Of a stretch of DNA of 26,343 nt, positions 19,557-26,343 are shown in pieces. The position numbers and the translations under genes were made by a program. Each line of letters begins with the position of its first letter. Within the stretch, counting starts at the first letter, position 1. Origin of the DNA: a virus; IMG/VR virus record IMGVR_UViG_3300044640_001369, positions 1 to 26,343 of that record, one strand, 5' to 3'. The notes beneath the pieces were generated by a model that did no database searches, was not told where the DNA came from, and was given only the letters and a program-made list of their open reading frames with translations.

Positions 19557-20219
19557 TTAAAAGATTACCCCTTGCGTTTTCGCGTAATCCACGACCGCCC
19601 TTGCATGAGACAAAGCCAACGTGTTTTGGAACACAGGGTCAAACATCATTAAAGCATCGTGGTAATTTGTAAAGAAGCCGTTTTCACTGAGCACCGCTGG
19701 CATATTGGTTTGAGTAATAACAAAGAAGCTTTCTTCTTTATCCTTGTCGCCGTCCGTTGTATCCATGCGATACACCCATTTAGGGAATGCCTCCTGAACC
19801 TCTTTGAAAAGAAACTCCGCGTAAATGTCCGACCTTGTTTTACCTTTGCTCGTAAACACCTCAAAACCCCTTGCGTTGGGTGACGTTGCCGCATTACCGT
19901 GAATGCTGAGGTACAACGAATCTTCGTAATTTTGAGCGTTAATATTTGCCTTCGCCACGCGCTTAGTCAATGAAATATCCAAGACAGGATCGTAAACGCG
20001 TACCACGGAAAAGCCCCAGTCAATTAAATACTGCTCAATCTTTGCCGCAACGTCGCGGTTGAACACGCCTTCAAAGAACCACCCGTAACCGTGGAATTTT
20101 GCGTTATTATGCTGAGCGCACTTTGACGGGTAAGTCGTATAATTGTAAGGTAACTTTTTCTTTGAGTCAATTCCTCCATGTCCCGCGTCAAGGAAAACAC
20201 AAAATTTAGATGCTTTCAT
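19557..20219 (-). CDS. N-acetylmuramoyl-L-alanine amidase endolysin (Amidase_3 type)
   Basis: A 220-residue single-domain protein with the zinc amidase motifs: FLDAGHGG (H14), GWFFEGVFNRD (E50), SLYLSIHGNA (H107) and AVLSENGFFTN (catalytic E179). It cuts the bond between MurNAc and the stem peptide, releasing phage at the end of infection. No signal peptide and no separate cell-wall-binding domain, so it needs the holin to reach the wall. It lies three genes downstream of the tail fibre, in the lysis part of the late operon. Strong match. Confidence 0.93.
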   Translation of the reverse strand: MKASKFCVFLDAGHGGIDSKKKLPYNYTTYPSKCAQHNNAKFHGYGWFFEGVFNRDVAAKIEQYLIDWGFSVVRVYDPVLDISLTKRVAKANINAQNYEDSLYLSIHGNAATSPNARGFEVFTSKGKTRSDIYAEFLFKEVQEAFPKWVYRMDTTDGDKDKEESFFVITQTNMPAVLSENGFFTNYHDALMMFDPVFQNTLALSHARAVVDYAKTQGVIF

Positions 20220-20235
20220 ATTTTAATATTTTTAA

Positions 20236-20261
20236 GGGCGATGCAAGTCAATGCACCGCCC
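20236..20261 (-). promoter_or_regulatory. Hairpin in the leader of the endolysin gene
   Basis: GGGCG/CGCCC and TGCA/TGCA stacked with one mismatch, loop of six. On the minus strand it lies 16 bases before the endolysin ATG and is followed by TTAAAAATATT, not a clean U-tract. It may weaken read-through or stabilise the mRNA end. Confidence 0.5.
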
Positions 20262-20294
20262 TGTAAGCCGCATAAGGTAGCGAATCGTCTGCGC

Positions 20295-20588
20295 CTATAA
20301 TTTGAATCCAATCAATGCGAAAGCCGCACCTACGATTGATAATTTTGCTGGCAATTTTACCTCAATTTCCTTTCCAGCGCATTCCCTGGATGTCTCCTTT
20401 ATTTTGTCCCAAATGATTTGAGCAAGTTGGATATATTCGCGCCAGGTGAATTTAACTTTGTTGCCCTCAAGATGAACGTTTATTTCACTTGCCAGCTCCG
20501 CAAAGTTCATTGAGTAACAAGCCACATCACCCATTGGTGACTTTATTCCATCTGCATTTTTCAATGCTTCTTTTAAATTAGTCTGCAT
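20295..20588 (-). CDS. 97-residue hypothetical protein in the lysis cassette
   Basis: Acidic helical N-terminus (LKEALKNADGIKSPMGDVACYSMNFAELASEINVHLEGN), a middle FTWREYIQLAQIIWDKIKE and a hydrophobic C-terminus (LSIVGAAFALIGFKL) that could be a membrane anchor. It lies between holin and endolysin, where accessory lysis proteins are often found. The role is not known. Confidence 0.72.
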   Translation of the reverse strand: MQTNLKEALKNADGIKSPMGDVACYSMNFAELASEINVHLEGNKVKFTWREYIQLAQIIWDKIKETSRECAGKEIEVKLPAKLSIVGAAFALIGFKL

Positions 20589-20598
20589 ATTATTTATT

Positions 20599-21003
20599 TT
20601 AACGATTAAAAAAACGTGTGATTAAAACGCCAAGGTTTACGCCTGTTATGCGTTTAATATTTTCCGAAATAGAATAAAGCTCCACCGTTGCAATTAAAAA
20701 CGCTGCCATGTACGTTATGTTGAACGGAAGGGAAAAAGTATTTCTTGCACCCTCGAATATCAGGATGCCACAGAAATAAACGACTATTTTTTCCATTGTA
20801 CGATAAAGGCCTTTGCTATTTATCTTTTGTTGCTCTTTCTTTGCTGCGAGGATTCCCGTAGCCATATCGGCAAAAACCACGAATACCGTAAATATCAAAA
20901 ATCCTTTTATTGGTATGAAAAATGAAAATATCCAGCCGCAACAAATGGCATATGTTATTTTTTCCCATCCAAGATGCAAAAAGTTTATTAAGGTTGCTTT
21001 CAT
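20599..21003 (-). CDS. Phage holin (holin_4-type)
   Basis: A 134-residue membrane protein with hydrophobic segments at about 15-30, 33-50, 70-85 and 93-110. The segment VFADMATGILAAKKEQQKINSKGLYRTMEKI is the hallmark D-x-x-T-G...S-x-x-x-x-R-x-x-x-K pattern of the Bacteroidota/Firmicutes holin_4 family. It forms holes in the inner membrane at a timed moment so the amidase can reach the wall. Overlaps the upstream secreted-protein gene by 4 bases. Good match. Confidence 0.88.
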   Translation of the reverse strand: MKATLINFLHLGWEKITYAICCGWIFSFFIPIKGFLIFTVFVVFADMATGILAAKKEQQKINSKGLYRTMEKIVVYFCGILIFEGARNTFSLPFNITYMAAFLIATVELYSISENIKRITGVNLGVLITRFFNR

Positions 21004-21593
21004 TGCTTTGTTTTTCTCAGGATTAATTTATTATCAAAGTCTTTGAAAACATTTGCCTTCGTTAAATAAATAACCATTCTATCGCCTTGATTGGGATAAT
21101 TTAAAATATACCCATACGTGTCAGAAATAATAACCAAAGGTCTATTCAAAGATTCACCTATTTTAATCCTCAGGCTTCCCGCTTGATTTACAAATATTTC
21201 AGCCCCTGCCACAACCTTTGTTCCGTTGGCAATGGCTTGATAATTGCCTGTCCAAAACCTTTTAAATTGTTCTTGCAAATAATCAAATGAGCCTTGTATT
21301 TTTCCGTTGCTCAATGACTTGTCTAACTTGTTCGCACTTGCAATAAACTTGTTTTGCCTTTCAAGTAAATTTAAGGCATCAGCCATTTTACGGGAATCGT
21401 CAACCAGGTCATTAGTAAGAAAAGGGACAATGAGATTTGAATCAGCAAACACGGTTAAACTTGAATTATCCGCGTCGGTAATTTGCTTTACCTGCCAGAC
21501 CGTGTCAGGGTCAATAAATACCTTTTTGATAATTATTGTATCCTGAGCAAAGGAATACAACGGGAAAAGGATAAGGAATAATATTTTTTTCAT
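21000..21593 (-). CDS. Secreted hypothetical protein with type I signal peptide
   Basis: A 197-residue protein. MKKILFLILFPLYSFAQ is a classical Bacteroidota signal peptide with cleavage around A-Q. The mature part starts DTIIIKKVFIDPDTVWQV, has a helical middle (DDSRKMADALNLLERQNKFIASANKLDKSL) and a strand-rich end with LNYPNQGDRMVIYLTKANV. It is encoded between tail fibre and holin, so it could be a spanin-like outer-membrane disruption factor or a structural accessory. No lipobox, so it is not a typical o-spanin. Function unknown. Confidence 0.75.
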   Translation of the reverse strand: MKKILFLILFPLYSFAQDTIIIKKVFIDPDTVWQVKQITDADNSSLTVFADSNLIVPFLTNDLVDDSRKMADALNLLERQNKFIASANKLDKSLSNGKIQGSFDYLQEQFKRFWTGNYQAIANGTKVVAGAEIFVNQAGSLRIKIGESLNRPLVIISDTYGYILNYPNQGDRMVIYLTKANVFKDFDNKLILRKTKQ

Positions 21594-21599
21594 GTGTGT

Positions 21600-23711
21600 T
21601 TATTTAAAAGCAATCCAAAAGAACCCAACGGACACAGTATCTAAGCCTACTCCCGTGGTTGAATCGTATATTCTAAATTCTAAATTTGAAGAAGTAATGC
21701 CCCTGACAACTATAACATAACTATTTAATTGTGCAATGGTCGCAATAACTTTTGAAGGCGTGTAAGATAAACCATGAGCAACATTTATATTTCCGACACT
21801 ATTAGTCGTTGCGGTTATTCCTCCTACTTTCATAACGCCACTTTGATTAATGTCAGTAACCTCCCCCACCACATTGCTTCCATCTTTTCCAAGTAAACTT
21901 GTCGGCGTTGCCGTTACCGTGTTTATTCTTACCTGCCCATTAACATCAAGCGTCTTTGTCGGCGCGTTTGTTCCAATGCCCACCCTGCTTGTTGAGGCAT
22001 CCACGAAAAGCATGTTTGCGTTGGCTTCACTTTCCACGCGGAAGTCGGAATCAGTTGAGCCCTCATTGAACACGGCTGAGGAATTAACGGTAAGCGGTGC
22101 GGACAATGTCGTTGCGCTTGTTACACCGAGGGTGCCGCCGATTGTAGCACTATTTATAATACTTAAATTACCTGAAGGTGTTATAGTCATTCGATTTGTT
22201 CTTACCGTTCCAAATCCTGTAAGAAAATTTAAACTACCAACATCAACTCCTACACCATCACCAGATGATTCAATCGATGCACCGTAATTTAAAAAACTAC
22301 CATTATTTGAAGAAAATATTAGCTTTCCATAGCTTCCAGCGTCTGCTGAAGATAATCTTAAAATTGAATTACTACTTTTAGAAATACCTAAATCACCGCT
22401 TAATGTTCCCCCTGTCAATGGCAAATAAGTTGACGCCGCTGACCCTGTTGTAAGATAAGTACTTGAATCGACATCACCATTTGCTTTAAGAAATTGCGAC
22501 GATGTACCACCTTGTTTTATGATTGTCCCAGCAGATAAAATAGGCGTTGAAATAACTCCCCCACTACCCATATTTAAATTACCATTTATATTAAGCGTTG
22601 CGTTCATTGTAGATTCAGTATTCAATGGAACATACGTTGAAGCCGCCGTGCCCGTGCGCAAGTAATTTGTAAGCATGGAAGCCGTGTCACTTGTTAACAA
22701 TACAGCCGTTGTATCCCTCCAAAGTCCACCTTTATAATACAAAGATGAATTTTCAATAGGTGATGAAATAGCAACATCATGAAGCTCATTCAATTTATAA
22801 CCCGATGCCACGCGTATTGCGATTGTTCCGTTATTTGCATGGCTATTTATACAAAAGCCAATAGGCATATCAAGATTTGGCGCAATGGGTTCAATATCTG
22901 TCCAAACACCTGCCACCGTTGGCGAAGGGTAAAGGATTGCGCCAGCCGCAAAGGTATCTGTGTTAACTTGTCGTATTTTGCCAAACGAAATAACATATCC
23001 ATCCTCACCATCTGTCAAATCATGAGCCGTTATTCCAAGTAAATATTTTGCATCTATTGAACCATTGGCGATAAATTTAGCAACGGTTATTCTTCCACTC
23101 GAACCAACCGTGCCATTGGCGTAAACAAGGCTACCTTTGGTAATGGTTGCGCCTGTTTGATTCTTAACTAACCAAAAGTTTTTGAATCCTAATTCGTTTG
23201 GAACATTGTCATTTAATCCAAGCACCACCGTAGCCAAATCCGAATCCCAACGCATTTTTGCCGTGTCAACATTGTTTGTCGGTACATTGACATTGAAAAA
23301 CAAGGAATCAACTGGTTGCGTGAAAGCCGCTGAACCACCGCCAATCAAGTTCCAAACGTTGGAAGTAAAATCAAACGTATAAAATTTAAGGTTAATGGTA
23401 TCAAGAATAACCCAGGCGTTTTGGTTGTTTATCGGTTGGATGGAAGCCGTGTCGGACAATGCACCACGCCAAACAAGCCCGTCGCCCGTGGTTTGAAAAC
23501 CAAGTCGTTGTTTGTTTAATGTGTTTGGGTACTGAGCAAAGAGGGTAAACGAAAGGAATATAAAAAGAATTGAAGGCAAAGTTTTTTTACCTCCAATCTT
23601 TCTAATTATGCTACTCCCCAGTTTAAGCAATACTTGTTCCACCAATATTTCACCCACGCGCCCCAATGTTTTTAAAAAACGTCTTTCTTTCTTTGGTTTT
23701 ATTTCACTCAT
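21600..23711 (-). CDS. Tail fibre / receptor-binding protein with an unusual hydrophobic N-terminus
   Basis: A 703-residue protein. Residues about 1-45 are basic, and about 46-61 form a signal-like or membrane segment (PSILFIFLSFTLFAQ). Then come a short domain (WRGALSDTASIQ..., Trp-rich) and fibre repeats: TAASTYVPLNTESTMNATLNI and SAASTYLPLTGGTLSGDLGI, the LPLTGGTLSGDL repeat of phage fibres. Gly/Ser/Thr-rich beta segments follow, and then RVGIGTNAPTKTLDVNGQVR, a motif frequent in Bacteroidota fibres, and a C-terminal beta domain. It likely recognises the host surface. Local base composition changes near 22160-22420 suggest mosaic exchange. Confidence 0.82.
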   Translation of the reverse strand: MSEIKPKKERRFLKTLGRVGEILVEQVLLKLGSSIIRKIGGKKTLPSILFIFLSFTLFAQYPNTLNKQRLGFQTTGDGLVWRGALSDTASIQPINNQNAWVILDTINLKFYTFDFTSNVWNLIGGGSAAFTQPVDSLFFNVNVPTNNVDTAKMRWDSDLATVVLGLNDNVPNELGFKNFWLVKNQTGATITKGSLVYANGTVGSSGRITVAKFIANGSIDAKYLLGITAHDLTDGEDGYVISFGKIRQVNTDTFAAGAILYPSPTVAGVWTDIEPIAPNLDMPIGFCINSHANNGTIAIRVASGYKLNELHDVAISSPIENSSLYYKGGLWRDTTAVLLTSDTASMLTNYLRTGTAASTYVPLNTESTMNATLNINGNLNMGSGGVISTPILSAGTIIKQGGTSSQFLKANGDVDSSTYLTTGSAASTYLPLTGGTLSGDLGISKSSNSILRLSSADAGSYGKLIFSSNNGSFLNYGASIESSGDGVGVDVGSLNFLTGFGTVRTNRMTITPSGNLSIINSATIGGTLGVTSATTLSAPLTVNSSAVFNEGSTDSDFRVESEANANMLFVDASTSRVGIGTNAPTKTLDVNGQVRINTVTATPTSLLGKDGSNVVGEVTDINQSGVMKVGGITATTNSVGNINVAHGLSYTPSKVIATIAQLNSYVIVVRGITSSNLEFRIYDSTTGVGLDTVSVGFFWIAFK

Positions 23712-24247
23712 AGTACTATTCCCATTGTATTATAAATATCAAATATTTCTTCGTCCTCGTCGCAAGTTGCCTCAGGACAACCCACGGCGCTGGGGATAAA
23801 TCCAAGAAGGTTCGTTGCGCAAGTGCATAAATAATCTTTGATTCTTTTCTTCTTTACCTCTAACCTTTGTAACAAAGTATCTTGATAAAATTTCAATCCT
23901 TCAACGCCCACGTTTTGCCCGTATTCGTTATCCAATGTATAAAGTCCATTTGTTCCAAGTTGCATCACCATGTAAGGCGCTGCCTCGTAAAGAACCGCGT
24001 TGGCGCAAAAGGATTTTAATTGGTCATTCCAAAGGTTTTGATAAGCCGTCGATGTAAACGCCGTGGAGCTTCCTTTGTCAGCAACAAGGGCATCGTAAAA
24101 CGTTAAGCCAACGGCGGGAATTATCCAACGGTATTCCGCGTCTTGAATGTGAGGGCTTATCAATGACTTATCAAGGCGTATGTCAGCAGGCGTTGGTCTT
24201 GCAACACCGCCGCTTATGACCTCAGATGGTTGTATTAATTGGCTCAT
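23708..24247 (-). CDS. Head-tail connector-like protein (DUF6712-like)
   Basis: A 179-residue protein starting MSQLIQPSEVI. IRLDKSLISPHIQDAEYRWIIPAVGLTFYDAL is the N-terminal part of a gp6-like adaptor, and KRIKDYLCTCATNLLGF with a cysteine cluster (CTC, C, C) lies near the end. Proteins of this kind in Bacteroidota phages lie beside portal and are annotated DUF6712, as I recall. It would join the portal to the tail. Overlaps portal by 26 bases and the fibre gene by 4. Assignment by context and general shape. Confidence 0.6.
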   Translation of the reverse strand: MSQLIQPSEVISGGVARPTPADIRLDKSLISPHIQDAEYRWIIPAVGLTFYDALVADKGSSTAFTSTAYQNLWNDQLKSFCANAVLYEAAPYMVMQLGTNGLYTLDNEYGQNVGVEGLKFYQDTLLQRLEVKKKRIKDYLCTCATNLLGFIPSAVGCPEATCDEDEEIFDIYNTMGIVL

Positions 24248-25631
24248 TTATTTCGATTGGTGAATAACCTAATATTTCCCTCTTTTCGTCTTGCGTCAAA
24301 TTATCCTCAACCGCAATATCACCCATGAAAGACACGGGTAAAGTATTTGATATTGAGAATTGAACGTCTTTTAAGGCTGGGTTATAAAGCCCAATTTCGG
24401 CTAAATAAGGATTTATGATTTTAGATAACATCAAGTTTTGGCGCGGTTTGATAACCGTACTTTGTAAGTACTCCATTTCCTGACGTATCTGTTGATTGCT
24501 TCCAAGTTGCCCCGCGGTTGCGAAGCCTGCAAGTGACTTGCTCCATCTGTTCGCCACAACAATCGCCGAGGCTGCCAAGTTTTGCAAGTTTAAAAATTCG
24601 CCCTCATTTTCTTTTGAGGTCGGAATCCAATTTGCTTTTAATTTTTCGTCCCTTAGAACTTGTACAAATAACTTATGATTATTTGCCATGCCTGTGAACT
24701 TGCTTTCTATTCCTTCAACCAATTTCTTTGCCTCAGCTGGTGTAATTGAGCCGAAAAATTGCATGATACCCGAAGGCATGAAGCCGTTTTCAAATTTACT
24801 TGTATTAAATCGCTGAATCCTGTATTCCATTTCAGCCCACATCTTTGCGCCAATCCACTCAGGTAAGCCAAAGTAAAAATAGCCCGCCGCGTATTGCTTT
24901 ACATGGATAACGCTTCTTTGCGTTCCGTCTTCAAATTTCTTAAAGTCTGGGTACATTGGTACCTCTCTAAATCCTTCGCTTTCATAAAACACGCCGTCGG
25001 TGGTAAGTGGCACTTCTTCCCAGTTGTCGTAAATGCCAACCGATTTTATAATCTGATCCGCTTCCGCTTTTCGAATACCAATGTTGTAAACGGGTACATG
25101 ATAAATATAAGTAAATGGTTCGCTGCCTACTTTGCCTTTAACAATTTCGCAAAAGCTATTTCCAAAAGCATCATAGTCAAACGCAAGTTGAGCCAAAACC
25201 TCCTGCAGATTTTGACCATGTAAATTAACCTGTGAAATAACATCCTCAATTTCATTTAAAGAATCGTCGGTGATAACCTCACCCTTCATTGACGTGGTAA
25301 GCAATGTATTTGCCTTACCCTTCATGGGAATAAAGCCGTCACCGACAACCATATTTGTTTTATCTTCGATTATTCTTCGTAACGTCGGCGAATTATTTAC
25401 AATGGCTATAAGGCTCTTTAAAAAGTCGTCTTTTTGCGTGAAGAACCTTACCCACTTTGCCCCTGTGAAATCAAGCCTCTCCCGTGACGGCTCGTTAAAA
25501 ATATCCTCCTTTACAAGCATGGTATTGGAGGTATCTAAGGTAACCGAGGCAAGTAAAGGGCTTTGATTCCGTTTACTTACCCTGTTGTTCCTGTTCGGGA
25601 CTGCCTGTATTTTCTTTAATTGTTGGCTCAT
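24222..25631 (-). CDS. Phage portal protein
   Basis: A 469-residue protein with features of the HK97/PBSX-type portal family. LAFDYDAFGNSFCEIVKG with VPVYNIGIRKAE follow the N-terminal clip-side region. FYFGLPEWIGAKMWAEMEYRIQRFNTSKFENGFMPSGIM and NQQIRQEMEYLQSTVIKPRQNLMLSKIINPYLAEIGL cover the stem and wing helices. It forms the dodecameric DNA gate at one capsid vertex and docks TerL. The start is taken as ATG 25631 (MSQQLKKIQ). A TTG 13 codons upstream would deepen the overlap with the neighbouring gene. It ends inside the connector gene. Confidence 0.9.
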   Translation of the reverse strand: MSQQLKKIQAVPNRNNRVSKRNQSPLLASVTLDTSNTMLVKEDIFNEPSRERLDFTGAKWVRFFTQKDDFLKSLIAIVNNSPTLRRIIEDKTNMVVGDGFIPMKGKANTLLTTSMKGEVITDDSLNEIEDVISQVNLHGQNLQEVLAQLAFDYDAFGNSFCEIVKGKVGSEPFTYIYHVPVYNIGIRKAEADQIIKSVGIYDNWEEVPLTTDGVFYESEGFREVPMYPDFKKFEDGTQRSVIHVKQYAAGYFYFGLPEWIGAKMWAEMEYRIQRFNTSKFENGFMPSGIMQFFGSITPAEAKKLVEGIESKFTGMANNHKLFVQVLRDEKLKANWIPTSKENEGEFLNLQNLAASAIVVANRWSKSLAGFATAGQLGSNQQIRQEMEYLQSTVIKPRQNLMLSKIINPYLAEIGLYNPALKDVQFSISNTLPVSFMGDIAVEDNLTQDEKREILGYSPIEINEPINTTI

Positions 25632-25809
25632 AGCTTTTTTTCTCAGGGGTATAAATGACGTGTTGCCCAACGGTCTGAGGGCTTGATGTGTACCAAGCCC
25701 TCAATTCGTTTTGTGAAAGTTCGCCGATAGTTTTTCGAATGATGCCTGCTTTGCCCGAAAGGTCTGCCCCAACGTAAAGCATTTGTTTGCTTTTATCTCT
25801 AACTATCAT
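25573..25809 (-). CDS. 78-residue hypothetical protein upstream of portal
   Basis: Starts MIVRDKSKQMLYVGADLSGKAG, a beta-rich segment, then a helix IGELSQNELRAWY and a Gln/Glu-rich tail (ENTGSPEQEQQGK). The tail overlaps the portal start by 59 bases. It lies between a structural protein gene and portal, so may be virion-related. No family recognised. Confidence 0.68.
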   Translation of the reverse strand: MIVRDKSKQMLYVGADLSGKAGIIRKTIGELSQNELRAWYTSSPQTVGQHVIYTPEKKSYEPTIKENTGSPEQEQQGK

Positions 25810-25816
25810 ACTTTTA

Positions 25817-26343
25817 TTAATCTAAGGCGTTCATCACTGTTTCGCCGTTCACAATGTACCTTGCTTTGTTCGTGGTTCTGCAAGTAATGGTAAGCGTTTC
25901 TTGATTTGAATCGGTAAACAATGCACCCGATAAACCTTCGGCGCTTGTTAACCTTGCAACTCTTTTCTTACCGCCAACCAATTCAACGCCCCAAATCCAA
26001 TAATTACCCGTGTTTTCCACGTGTACACAAACCAAGCCGCACGCCTGATTTGCCATGTCTTGAATAAGGTTACGTAATTCCTGGTCACGGCAATTAATGA
26101 CACCTGTCAAACTTTGCTCAATCGATACCGATAAAGTGTCAGGGTCTTGCGTTACCGTTTCCGTGAACGCTCCTGAGTTATCCCTAAACTCAATTTCGTA
26201 AAATACGCCAGCCGTGGAGGTCATGGCTATTGCCGTGGTTGCTCCTGAGGCGTTATTGGTAACGCTTGCGACTTGGTTAGCATTGGCAATGTAAAGTTTG
26301 CCAATACCACCTGCGCACGTTCCGTTTATACACTCGTTAAGCC
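25817..26343 (-). CDS. Probable virion structural protein, 5' end outside the window
   Basis: The frame ending at 25817 stays open to the right edge of the window (at least 175 residues). The ATG at 26224 is therefore probably internal. The visible product begins LNECINGTCAGGIGKLYIANAN and continues AVTNNASGATTAIA-like Gly/Thr/Asn-rich sequence, then FYEIEFRDNSGAFTETVTQDPDTLSVSIEQSLTG. A tail of strands follows (YWIWGVELVGGKKRVARL, TLTITCRTTNKARYIV). This is typical of tail or neck structural proteins; GVELVGG with TGVI is reminiscent of tail-tube-like folds, but no family is certain. Confidence 0.6.
   Translation of the reverse strand, partial: LNECINGTCAGGIGKLYIANANQVASVTNNASGATTAIAMTSTAGVFYEIEFRDNSGAFTETVTQDPDTLSVSIEQSLTGVINCRDQELRNLIQDMANQACGLVCVHVENTGNYWIWGVELVGGKKRVARLTSAEGLSGALFTDSNQETLTITCRTTNKARYIVNGETVMNALD

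Noticed and set aside
26222-26224. ATG as the start of the right-most structural gene
   Set aside because: The same frame stays open without a stop to the window edge and the upstream translation is Gly/Ala/Asn-rich like the rest, so the gene is probably cut by the window.
1-26343. CRISPR array, insertion sequence, integrase or attachment site
   Set aside because: No regularly spaced direct repeats, transposase or recombinase motifs, or terminal inverted repeats were seen.

Overview
The window looks like a piece of a tailed bacteriophage genome (dsDNA, Caudoviricetes type) that infects a member of the Bacteroidota. The phage call rests on a terminase large subunit, a portal, a tail fibre, a holin and an amidase endolysin. 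The host call rests on -7 boxes of the TAnnTTTG type, A/C-rich leaders before start codons in place of Shine-Dalgarno sites, signal peptides ending in FAQ, and tail-fibre features common in Bacteroidota phages. No integrase, repressor or attachment site is visible, so a virulent life style is the simpler reading, but both window ends cut through genes.

Layout. (1) Bases 1-5418, minus strand: a tightly overlapping operon that starts at its own promoter (5438-5465) with ssb. It continues with small helical proteins, a GT-B-like glycosyltransferase, a ParB-like protein, a TET-associated-type glycosyltransferase, a small-terminase candidate, terL and a tandem array of small paralogs. The last paralog is split by a frameshift at a slippery heptamer and runs off the left end. 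(2) Bases 5494-6327, plus strand: a cluster of four tRNA-like genes, two with an extra-long anticodon/variable region, with one small CDS among them. (3) Bases 6328-19554, plus strand: probable early/middle genes. They include two methyltransferases (one fused to a ParB-like domain), replication-type proteins, an OB-fold candidate, a PD-(D/E)XK nuclease, a dNTP diphosphohydrolase-like protein, dCTP deaminase, a membrane-anchored glucosaminidase-like protein, a RuvC-like resolvase and many small unknowns. This region is divided by strong intrinsic terminators, and three of the units begin with nearly identical promoter blocks. (4) Bases 19557-26343, minus strand: a structural and lysis operon, read as partial structural protein, small protein, portal, connector-like protein, tail fibre, secreted protein, holin, unknown, endolysin.

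The most notable discovery is a pair of about 100-nt structured RNAs at 7092-7192 and 9051-9148. Each begins just after a TAnnTTTG box. Each folds into three hairpins, the third being an intrinsic terminator. The loop of hairpin 1 is perfectly complementary over 7 nt to the terminator loop, and this complementarity is kept by a compensatory change between the copies (GTAGCAG/CTGCTAC against GTAGGAG/CTCCTAC). Both terminators end 6-10 nt before the start codon of a key gene: the ParB-methylase and the replication-initiator-like gene. They may therefore be small RNAs, cis-acting attenuators, or both. I do not recognise this as a named RNA family.

How the genes work together: Dcd and the dNTP hydrolase-like enzyme would adjust nucleotide pools. 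The initiator-like protein, SSB, resolvase and nuclease would act in replication and recombination. The methylase and glycosyltransferases may modify DNA or virions. Terminase and portal package DNA. The holin and amidase lyse the cell.
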